From DATKYV01 sp035528275 (lineage in GTDB: Bacteria > Acidobacteriota > Terriglobia > UBA7540), in contig DATKYV010000058.1 of assembly GCA_035528275.1 (NCBI GenBank), positions 1-5,858 on the forward strand: DNA of 5,858 nucleotides. Reading direction: 5' to 3'. This document shows, piece by piece, positions 1-5,858 of this stretch. Each line of letters begins with the position of its first letter. Within the stretch, counting starts at the first letter, position 1. Below the pieces are notes generated by a model. That model was not told where the DNA came from and searched no databases. It saw only the letters and a program-made list of their open reading frames with translations. The translations under genes and the position numbers were made by a program.

Positions 1-2297
1 TCAAGGTGGACCACAACTTCTCGGAGATCAGCCGGCTTTCGAGCTCGTTTATCTGGACCGAGCGGCCGCGCATCCTGGTGGACCAGGGCGGGATTTGGGA
101 CCCCAGCGCTCCCCTTGATGGCGGCGGGCCCCTGGCCAACTCGCGAAAGCAGGAGGTCACGAGCCGGGCGTTCCGCTTGAGCCACACCTATTCTTTCAGC
201 CCGACCGTCCTGAACTTCCTGGGCCTGACATACGGCCGATACCGAAACCCCAGCCAGTCAATCGCCGCCACGCTCAATGACTGGCCGGCCGCGATCGGCT
301 TGGGTGAATCCGGGGCCAGCAACTTCCCGGAGATCAACTTTGGAGACGATACCAGGGTCAATGGTGTTTGGACGGATCCAATCGGAGCGCACTGGTCCGA
401 CTACTATGTCTCCAACCGCTATATCATCGAGGACTCGCTGACCTGGATCAAAGGCCGCCACACGCTGAAATTCGGCGGCATGGTCAGCAAACTCGACCTG
501 AGTAGCCACGCGTCGACGCCCTATCTTCACTTCGACTTCACGAATAGCCAGACAGGCGCTCCCGGCCAGCCGTACGCGAACCAAGTGGGGCTCGGGTTTG
601 CCAGTTTCCTGTTGGGGGACGTACAGAGTGCCAGCCAGCAGACGCCTTGGGACCTCTACGGGCGGCGTGCTGTATGGGCCCTCTTTGCTCAGGACGATTT
701 CAAGGTGAACAGCAAGTTGACGCTGACTATGGACCTGCGCTTCGACCAGACTCGTCCGCTCACCGAGAAGTACGGCAGTTGGGCCAACTTCGACACGCAG
801 GCCGTCAGCCAGTCGTTTGGCGTCCCCGGTACGCTGCTTTTTGCCAACAGCGGCAAGGACTCCTTCGAGGGCAAGCCTGACTGGAAGGCGTTCGGCCCGC
901 ACGTTGGCGTGGCATACCAGATCGCCGACCGCGTGGTGTTCCGAGGGGCATACGGGCTGTTCTATTCACCCATCGGAATGAATTACTGGGCCGGTGTCCC
1001 CTACGGCTTTGCGCCGGGCTCCCGGGGTACGAATCGTGTCTTGGCCACGCAAGATCTCTCACCAGCTTTCAACTGGGATAATGGTTACCCCGGTGTCTTC
1101 GAGCCGGGCTCGAAGGACCCGGACTTCGCCCAGTGGGGAGAGGTCAGTGTCAACCCTCACTCTCTTGAAGCGGGTTACACGCATCAGTGGACCTTCGGCA
1201 CGGAGTTCGAGTTGGCCAAGGACCTGCGCCTCGATGTGACTTACATGGGCAACATCGGACGACGTCTGCAAAGCGGCTACCTCCAACGAAACGGCATGGA
1301 CAAGGCCGCCTTGGGCCAGTTACTAAACGCGGGGCAAGAGTGGAACGCGGTCTACGACGAGGCTTCGGCCGCGGCTGCGGGCGTTCCGTATCCCTATCCT
1401 GGTTTTGCTTCTTACGCATTTGCGGCGCTTACGGAATTCCCGCAGGTGTGGCAAAACTGGGTCTGGGGTGGTCCGATTTTCTTCGTGGGATCGCCCCTCG
1501 GGAAGTCCGATTACAACTCCTTCCAGGCGGCTTTGACCAAGCGGGCGGGATCGGTGAATACCCAATTCAGCTACACCCTGGCCCGGGCTCGCGGAAACGT
1601 CCAAGGTGGTTTGGGCGGATTCCTCGAGACCTGGTGGTCGGGCCCGCTCCAGGACGTCACTCCGGACCGATTGGACCAGGAAGCGAAAGCCCCTCTCGAA
1701 TACGACCAAACGCACGTGTTCAAAGGGTACGTTACCTGGGAGCTGCCCTTCGGCACGGGTAAACGTTACGGGTCAGCGATGGGCCGGGTGGCGAACGGCT
1801 TCGTCGGTGGTTGGACGCTCAGTTCCGCTTTCTACTATCGCACCGGGTTCCCCATGAGTGTTAATTCCAGCCACTGGTATCCCGGATGGAGCGACAGCGC
1901 GCCGATTTACGCGGCTTGGGACGCCAACGGGGACTACAGCCGGCAGTTTAACGGGAGCAGTTTCAATTACGCCGATCCCGCCGCTGCGAGCAATACGTTC
2001 TTCAGTCCCAGTCTGTTCTCCAATCCGCCTTATGGGGGCTTCAGCAGTGACGTTCTCTACCGCTCCGACTTCCGTGGGTTCGGTTGGTCGAATGAAGACG
2101 TCATGCTTATGAAAAACTTCCGCTTCGGCCCGGAGGACCGCTTCCGGTTGCAGTTCCGGGTCGAGTTGTACAACATCTTCAATCGGCACCACTTCGCCAA
2201 CCCAGACAACAACATCAACTCGGGAACTTTCGGTCGTGTCATCAACGTGACCGGCTCGCCTCGTGAAGGACAGATCGGGGCGCGCTTCGAGTGGTAA
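1..2297 (+). CDS. Oar-like TonB-dependent receptor, C-terminal beta-barrel part (5' end cut by window)
   Basis: Outer-membrane beta-barrel of a TonB-dependent receptor, a family that moves ligands into the periplasm using TonB energy. The frame is open to the left edge; the GTG at base 6 is very probably an internal valine within a K-V-D-H-N-F motif common in the middle of these proteins. At least 763 residues are visible, against roughly 1000-1200 for whole acidobacterial members, so the carboxypeptidase-like domain and plug expected upstream are not seen. Numbering from base 6, barrel landmarks are RHTLKFGG (about 151), AQDDFKVNSKLTL (about 228), YNSFQAALTKR (about 502), YDQTHVF followed by LPFGTGKRYG (about 566-590), and the ending ELYNIFNRHHFANPDNN to GQIGARFEW. 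The last residue is Trp, as expected for a barrel C-terminus recognised by the BAM machinery. Loops are rich in Trp and Tyr. The ligand cannot be told. A strong terminator follows. Family call is confident; the substrate is unknown. Confidence 0.93.
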   Translation, partial: KVDHNFSEISRLSSSFIWTERPRILVDQGGIWDPSAPLDGGGPLANSRKQEVTSRAFRLSHTYSFSPTVLNFLGLTYGRYRNPSQSIAATLNDWPAAIGLGESGASNFPEINFGDDTRVNGVWTDPIGAHWSDYYVSNRYIIEDSLTWIKGRHTLKFGGMVSKLDLSSHASTPYLHFDFTNSQTGAPGQPYANQVGLGFASFLLGDVQSASQQTPWDLYGRRAVWALFAQDDFKVNSKLTLTMDLRFDQTRPLTEKYGSWANFDTQAVSQSFGVPGTLLFANSGKDSFEGKPDWKAFGPHVGVAYQIADRVVFRGAYGLFYSPIGMNYWAGVPYGFAPGSRGTNRVLATQDLSPAFNWDNGYPGVFEPGSKDPDFAQWGEVSVNPHSLEAGYTHQWTFGTEFELAKDLRLDVTYMGNIGRRLQSGYLQRNGMDKAALGQLLNAGQEWNAVYDEASAAAAGVPYPYPGFASYAFAALTEFPQVWQNWVWGGPIFFVGSPLGKSDYNSFQAALTKRAGSVNTQFSYTLARARGNVQGGLGGFLETWWSGPLQDVTPDRLDQEAKAPLEYDQTHVFKGYVTWELPFGTGKRYGSAMGRVANGFVGGWTLSSAFYYRTGFPMSVNSSHWYPGWSDSAPIYAAWDANGDYSRQFNGSSFNYADPAAASNTFFSPSLFSNPPYGGFSSDVLYRSDFRGFGWSNEDVMLMKNFRFGPEDRFRLQFRVELYNIFNRHHFANPDNNINSGTFGRVINVTGSPREGQIGARFEW

Positions 2298-2321
2298 GCA
2301 AGTGTCGGATTGACTGATTCA

Positions 2322-2359
2322 CGGGCAGTCCGTCAGTTGACGGACTGCCCGGTTTTTTT
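2322..2359 (+). terminator. Rho-independent terminator of the TonB-dependent receptor gene
   Basis: Bases 2322-2334 (CGGGCAGTCCGTC) pair perfectly with 2339-2351 (GACGGACTGCCCG), giving a 13-bp GC-rich stem with a four-base AGTT loop. One G and then seven T (2353-2359) follow. It begins 24 bases after the receptor stop codon. The opposite strand has no T-tract after the stem, so it should act only on plus-strand transcription. It makes the receptor the last gene of its transcript and implies a separate promoter for the beta-helix gene. Confidence 0.93.
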
Positions 2360-2404
2360 CTGTCGCTAGACTCTCCTGCGGGCGACCTGCTTCCGCTCCC
2401 CTCT

Positions 2405-2409
2405 GGAGG
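2405..2409 (+). promoter_or_regulatory. Shine-Dalgarno sequence of the beta-helix gene
   Basis: GGAGG lies ten bases before the ATG at 2420. It supports that start codon, which is also directly followed by a well-formed signal peptide. Only about 60 bases separate the terminator's T-tract from this start codon, so the gene's own promoter must lie in or near that short stretch. Confidence 0.7.
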
Positions 2410-2419
2410 TTCCTTACCC

Positions 2420-3949
2420 ATGAGAATTCATTCACGATTTCGCTCGGCATCGGTAAGATTTTGGTTTCTCATTCTTCTCCTCGCCGGTTTGGCGCTTCCT
2501 GCTCAGGGGGCACGGTACTACCTGGATTCGATCGCTGGTGATGACGCCGCTTCAGGTTTGTCGTCAGACCGGGCTTGGAAGTCACTCACCAAGGTCAACG
2601 GCGCAACATTCCAGCCCGGGGACGAAATACTGCTCAAGCGCGGTGGGCGCTGGCAGGGGACGCTCCACCCGCTCGGCTCCGGCACCGCGGAGAATCCCAT
2701 CCGCCTGGGGGCGTACGGCGAAGGTCCGCGGCCGATGATCGACGGCGGCGCGGGTCCTGCGGTGCTTATCCACAATCAAGACGCCTGGGTGATCGAGGGA
2801 CTGGAGGTGACCAACAACAAGGACTCGAACGAGGACGCGCTCAAAGTCTGGGCCGATCCCCGGCGGCCGCACTATCATTTTATTCGCATCCGCGACTGCG
2901 TAGCGCACGGCGCCGGCCGCTCGGGCATTCATGTGGGGGAAGGGACGTACGGGAACTACGATGACGTGGTCATCGAGGACTGCGTTTCCTTCAACAATCA
3001 GGACAGTGGCATCTTCATTCAGGGGAAGGACTACGCCGAGGTCCGCGACCTCGCCATTCGGCGCTCCGTGGCCTACGGCAACGGCTGGGACGGCATCAAG
3101 ATCTACAGCGGTCGCGACGGCGTCATCGAGTACTGCACCGCTTATCGCAACGGCTGGAAGCATGATGCGCGCGTGGGCATCTGGTGCTGGAACTCCGAGA
3201 ACATCCTCATCCAATACTGCGAGTCGTACGAAAACGTCACACCGGGCGTTCACGACGGCGGCGGGTTTGACATCGACTGGTCTTGCTCGCGGTGCGTCAT
3301 CCAGTATTGCTACTCGCACGATAACGATGGCGCCGGATACCTCTTCATGGGCAGCGGGCGCGGCTTCACCACCCGCTCCGTGGTGCGCTTCAATATTTCT
3401 CAAAACGATGGGCGCAAGAACGATTACGGCGGCATCCTCTGCTATGGGACGCTGCAGGATTCCGACGTCCACAACAACGTTTTCTTCTACAAAGGGACCG
3501 AAGAGGGAGCCGCCATTCATTTTCGCGGCGACAAGGAATCCGGTTTCCCGAGCAATGTAAGGGTTTTCAACAACATTGTGATTGCGGAGGAAGGCCGAGC
3601 CGTCTTGCGAATCGTTCCCGAGGCCGCCGCGCAAAACAACACGCTCGATTTCAACAATTACTTCTCACCCTCGAATCCGAGATGGATCTGGGGCGAAAAG
3701 GAGCTCGCCAACCTCGACGCCTTGCGAAAAGCCACCGCGCAGGAAGCTCACGGGTTTGTGGCCGACCCGCGACTGAAAGCCGCGGGCAAGGCAGGGCAGG
3801 GAAGACTGCCGCTCGAGGAATATCGCCTGCTGCCCGATTCGCCATGCCTCCAGGCCGGCACCGAATACTCCCCCGACTACGGGACGCTCGATTACTGGGG
3901 CAAGGCGCTGCTCAACATCCTGCGGATGAACATCGGGCCGGAGCAGTGA
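2420..3949 (+). CDS. Exported right-handed parallel beta-helix protein (polysaccharide lyase-like fold)
   Basis: A complete 509-residue protein. The start is set by GGAGG ten bases upstream and a signal peptide: basic residues 2-13, hydrophobic core about 14-26, likely signal peptidase I cleavage around 28-31 (PAQGA). The mature start, YYLDSIAGDDAASG then AWKSL, and residues about 59-75 (FQPGDEILLKRGGRW) form the cap typical of secreted beta-helix proteins related to pectate lyases and DUF1565-type proteins. From about 120 to 415 there are about eleven coils with one aligned residue each: L128, C160, C188, S216, C239, C267, C297, N325, N353, N385, N413. An acidic and His patch occurs at H278, D279, D284, D286 and H300, D301, D303. 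The C-terminal part (YRLLPDSPCLQAG, then an ending NIGPEQ) matches the usual closing region of such proteins. Probable role is binding or cleaving a polysaccharide outside the cytoplasm, but no family-specific catalytic set is certain, so activity is unproven. It has its own transcript start, since a terminator precedes it. Confidence 0.9.
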   Translation: MRIHSRFRSASVRFWFLILLLAGLALPAQGARYYLDSIAGDDAASGLSSDRAWKSLTKVNGATFQPGDEILLKRGGRWQGTLHPLGSGTAENPIRLGAYGEGPRPMIDGGAGPAVLIHNQDAWVIEGLEVTNNKDSNEDALKVWADPRRPHYHFIRIRDCVAHGAGRSGIHVGEGTYGNYDDVVIEDCVSFNNQDSGIFIQGKDYAEVRDLAIRRSVAYGNGWDGIKIYSGRDGVIEYCTAYRNGWKHDARVGIWCWNSENILIQYCESYENVTPGVHDGGGFDIDWSCSRCVIQYCYSHDNDGAGYLFMGSGRGFTTRSVVRFNISQNDGRKNDYGGILCYGTLQDSDVHNNVFFYKGTEEGAAIHFRGDKESGFPSNVRVFNNIVIAEEGRAVLRIVPEAAAQNNTLDFNNYFSPSNPRWIWGEKELANLDALRKATAQEAHGFVADPRLKAAGKAGQGRLPLEEYRLLPDSPCLQAGTEYSPDYGTLDYWGKALLNILRMNIGPEQ

Positions 3950-4011
3950 AGCGCAGAAGCAAGGGCGGCTGTCGCGAACCACGGTGACGGACGTCGAAGA
4001 GGTTCTCCGCG

Positions 4012-4017
4012 TATACT
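4012..4017 (+). promoter_or_regulatory. Candidate -10 element for the TPR gene
   Basis: TATACT matches the sigma-70 -10 consensus at five of six bases and stands out as an AT-rich island in GC-rich sequence (CGCGTATACTATAG). It is in the 126-base gap after the beta-helix gene and would give a 5' leader of about 50 bases before the GTG at 4076. No good -35 box is found at 16-18 bases; the best TTGACA-like hexamer (GTGACG, 3984-3989) is 22 bases away, too far. Hence only moderate confidence. Confidence 0.4.
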
Positions 4018-4075
4018 ATAGTTCCGGGGAAGGCGCGCTCCTTGTGTCTGCTGATGACCGCGCCAGATTTGAAAA

Positions 4076-5080
4076 GTGCGCATTGCTATTTCAACCTGCC
4101 TGCTTTTTCTGCTTGCCCACCCCGCCGTTTGCGTTCCCCAGGACGCCTTTGAGCGCGCCGAGGAGTTGTACAGGGCAGGAAGAATCTCGGAAGCCGAGAC
4201 GCTCTACAGCCGTGTTGAGGCCTCCGATCCCGAATACCGGGAAGCCCTCACGCGCCTGGGCACGATCTATTACGCCACGGCGCGACCGGCGATGGCGGAG
4301 GAGCGCCTTCGCGCGGCGCTTCAACTTCGGGAATCGGCGGATGTTCTAACCTTGCTCGCGGGAGCCCAGTTCAATCAGGAAAAATTCCACGAAGCGTACA
4401 AGTCGGCGAAGCGGGCGCTCACTCTCGATCCCAAACACACGAAGGCCTACACGGCGCTGGGCATGATCTATACGGCGCTCAAGAACTGGCCGGACGCCGA
4501 TGCCGCTTATCAGGAGGCGTTGCGTCTGGAACCGAAGGATTCCAGCACCTGGTATCTCCAGGGCCGATCTTATTTCCTGCGCAATGAATTCGTCAAAGCC
4601 AGGGAGGCATTCGAATCCGCTTTGAAGCTCAATCCGCAAAGTATCCGCGTTTACGAAAACCTGGCGCTGGCGCTGGACCTGTTGGGCGATCTGAAAGCTG
4701 CGCAAAAGGTGTTTGAGGACGGAATACGCGAAAACCGGAAGCGCACGGAGCCGGAAGGGCGCATCTACGTCGCCTATGGAGATTTTCTGTTCAAACAGGA
4801 CCGCCTGGAAGAGAGCCGCCTCGAGCTCGAGGAAGCCGTGCGTGTCGAGCCGGACAATTCCGAAGCGCACTACGAGCTGAGCAAAACTCTCTTCGCCTTG
4901 AAGAAACTAAAGGAAGCGGCTTCGGAAGCCGAGACCGCGCTTCGCGTCGGCAAACCCGATTATCGCGTGCACTTCCTTCTTTCGCGGATTTATACGGCCC
5001 TGGGTGACGAACAGGCAGCCTCGCGACACGCTGACCAGGCGGCAAAGCTCGCTGACGCCGCGCAAACTTCGGCTCACTAA
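4076..5080 (+). CDS. Exported tetratricopeptide-repeat protein
   Basis: A complete 334-residue protein starting at GTG. An in-frame TGA at 4070-4072, just two codons upstream, rules out any earlier start, and later starts would remove the signal peptide. Residues 1-19 form a short signal sequence with a hydrophobic core CLLFLLAHPAV; the Cys at 19 lacks a convincing lipobox, so a soluble periplasmic or secreted product is more likely than a lipoprotein. Almost all the rest is about nine TPR units of 33-36 residues: about 23-54, 56-88, 89-121, 122-155, 156-189, 190-225, 228-261, 262-295 and 296-329. Typical signatures are AYTALGMIYTALKNWPDADAA and AREAFESALKLNP. TPR arrays are protein-binding scaffolds; no enzymatic domain is present and the partner is unknown. 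The Shine-Dalgarno is weak (only GAAAA before GTG), suggesting modest translation. It converges with the CRTAC1-type gene. Class is certain, biological role unknown. Confidence 0.9.
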   Translation: MRIAISTCLLFLLAHPAVCVPQDAFERAEELYRAGRISEAETLYSRVEASDPEYREALTRLGTIYYATARPAMAEERLRAALQLRESADVLTLLAGAQFNQEKFHEAYKSAKRALTLDPKHTKAYTALGMIYTALKNWPDADAAYQEALRLEPKDSSTWYLQGRSYFLRNEFVKAREAFESALKLNPQSIRVYENLALALDLLGDLKAAQKVFEDGIRENRKRTEPEGRIYVAYGDFLFKQDRLEESRLELEEAVRVEPDNSEAHYELSKTLFALKKLKEAASEAETALRVGKPDYRVHFLLSRIYTALGDEQAASRHADQAAKLADAAQTSAH

Positions 5081-5104
5081 GCTTTGGCGAGCGCCAGGAA
5101 AGCG

Positions 5105-5858
5105 TTAGCGCGTGTGTGAAGCGGGTTCCACAACGGTGAGGATCTGATCGGCGGAAATGTCGGTAAGCTCCTGCCGGACACCGCTCGGCCAGAGGATTTC
5201 GAGCTTTTTGACGGCCGTGTCTTTTCCCAGACCGAAATGAACGCGGCGATCGCTGGAGCTGGCATAGCCGACGCTGGTGGTGACTTGGTTATATTGCACG
5301 CCGCTTTCAGATTCCAACCTGAGGCGCGCGCCAATACCGTCGCGATTGCTGAGCCTGCCTACCGTCTTCACCATCAACCAGTGATGGCCGGTCGAGGAAA
5401 CGTTGCGGAAGACCTCGGCCGGTGAGTCGAACCGGGAGACGACGACGTCCACCCTTCCATCATTATCGAGGTCGCCGAAGGCCGCGCCACGGTGCGCAGC
5501 GGCCACTTGAAAATCCTCCCCCGCGGTGTCCGAGACATTTGCAAAACCGCTGCCCAGGTTTGCGTAGACCGCATTTCTCTGCTTGAACGGAACGTTCAAT
5601 TCCATTTCCACCCGATCATTGACGTGAGAGTTCGAAGAGAAGAGGTCCTTCCACCCGTCATTATTCAGGTCGAAGATGCCGTTGCTCCAGCCGCTGGTAA
5701 AGATGCTCAGGCGGCCCAGGAGGCTGCGGTGGGTGAAGTCATCAAAGATCCCTCCGCCTTCGTTGTGGAAGTAGCTGAACATCTCGTTGGAAATGGCGGT
5801 GACGAAGAGGTCTGGCAGGCCGTCGTTGTCGACATCGCGGAAATCCGCGCCCATGTAA
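5105..5858 (-). CDS. CRTAC1-type protein: FG-GAP/VCBS repeats plus ASPIC/UnbV domain (5' end cut by window)
   Basis: The C-terminal portion of a larger protein; the frame runs off the right edge, and the ATG at 5854-5852 is preceded in frame by a Tyr codon, so it is probably an internal Met. Counting from it, three Asp-rich calcium-binding loops of the FG-GAP/VCBS beta-propeller type are visible: D7-V-D-N-D-G-L-P-D15, D62-L-N-N-D-G-W-K-D70 and D128-L-D-N-D-G-R-V-D136. Residues about 157-223 are an ASPIC/UnbV domain: HHWLMVKTVG, then SNRDGIGARLRL, VGYASSSDRRVHFGLG and LEILWPSG. The domain order matches bacterial relatives of cartilage acidic protein 1. Family members are usually about 500-600 residues or more and exported; the signal peptide would be outside the window. 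The molecular function of the family is not established; adhesion or extracellular binding is inferred from the fold. The stop codon TAA is at 5107-5105, 24 bp from the convergent TPR gene's stop. Confidence 0.93.
   Translation of the reverse strand, partial: YMGADFRDVDNDGLPDLFVTAISNEMFSYFHNEGGGIFDDFTHRSLLGRLSIFTSGWSNGIFDLNNDGWKDLFSSNSHVNDRVEMELNVPFKQRNAVYANLGSGFANVSDTAGEDFQVAAAHRGAAFGDLDNDGRVDVVVSRFDSPAEVFRNVSSTGHHWLMVKTVGRLSNRDGIGARLRLESESGVQYNQVTTSVGYASSSDRRVHFGLGKDTAVKKLEILWPSGVRQELTDISADQILTVVEPASHTR

Noticed and set aside
258..902. A 214-codon open frame on the minus strand inside the receptor gene
   Set aside because: It is opposite a convincing TonB-dependent receptor barrel and its translation shows no domain; typical antisense shadow in GC-rich DNA.
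1187..1762. A 191-codon open frame on the plus strand in another frame of the receptor gene
   Set aside because: The text is Arg/Gly/Pro-rich with no domain and lies fully inside the receptor frame, whose protein motifs continue unbroken through it.
2337..2372. Possible promoter for the beta-helix gene: TTGACG (2337-2342) within the terminator and TAGACT (2367-2372)
   Set aside because: The two hexamers are 24 bases apart, too far for a sigma-70 promoter, and no better -10 lies at 16-18 bases from TTGACG.
2582..3634. A 350-codon open frame on the minus strand, wholly inside the beta-helix gene
   Set aside because: Its translation is a low-complexity Val/Ala/Asp-rich text of the sort made by the complement of a GC-rich repeated beta-helix gene. 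It has no recognisable domain or signal, and the plus-strand frame has signal peptide, Shine-Dalgarno and fold signatures.
4054..4152. A 32-codon ATG open frame overlapping the TPR gene start, considered as a regulatory leader peptide
   Set aside because: It has no Shine-Dalgarno and no attenuator-like structure was seen; a frame of this length is expected by chance.
3984..4349. A GTG-started open frame covering the gap before the TPR gene and overlapping its first 270 bases
   Set aside because: The overlapping part turns into Arg/Pro-rich out-of-frame text, there is no domain, and the TPR frame with its signal peptide explains the region better.
5083..5098. Small inverted repeat between the TPR and CRTAC1-type genes (TGGC GAGC GCCA core), considered as a shared terminator
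   Set aside because: Only four Watson-Crick pairs extended by two G-T wobbles, with no T-tract on either strand.

Overview
The window looks like chromosomal DNA of a GC-rich Gram-negative bacterium, most likely an Acidobacteriota member of the Solibacter/Bryobacter type. This is a judgement from protein style, not a database result. The evidence is an Oar-like TonB-dependent receptor barrel with the wording typical of acidobacterial paralogues, a secreted right-handed beta-helix protein, a secreted TPR protein and a CRTAC1-type (FG-GAP plus ASPIC/UnbV) protein. All four are predicted to be exported or in the envelope.

Layout from left to right. (1) Bases 1-2297, plus strand: C-terminal beta-barrel part of an Oar-like TonB-dependent receptor. 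Its start, plug and any N-terminal domain lie left of the window. (2) Bases 2322-2359: a strong intrinsic terminator with a 13-bp perfect stem and seven T. (3) Bases 2420-3949, plus strand: an exported right-handed parallel beta-helix protein, complete, with a clear Shine-Dalgarno sequence. (4) Bases 3950-4075: a short intergenic region with a good -10-like element. (5) Bases 4076-5080, plus strand: a GTG-started exported protein made almost wholly of about nine TPR units. (6) Bases 5105-5858, minus strand: C-terminal part of a CRTAC1-type protein, convergent with the TPR gene and only 24 bp from it. Its start lies right of the window. No RNA genes, mobile elements, CRISPR arrays or long DNA repeats were seen.

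How the parts may fit together is inference. The receptor would import a ligand across the outer membrane. The beta-helix protein resembles polysaccharide-acting enzymes and could process a glycan outside the cell, but the terminator between them argues against a single operon. TPR and CRTAC1-type genes are, from general knowledge, frequent in acidobacterial and planctomycete genomes and are sometimes neighbours; here they are convergent, so not co-transcribed. The most distinctive internal signal is a one-residue-per-coil ladder in the beta-helix protein (mostly Cys, then Asn, at spacings near 28 residues), together with an Asp/His-rich patch in the middle of the helix. I found no convincing new multi-gene system.
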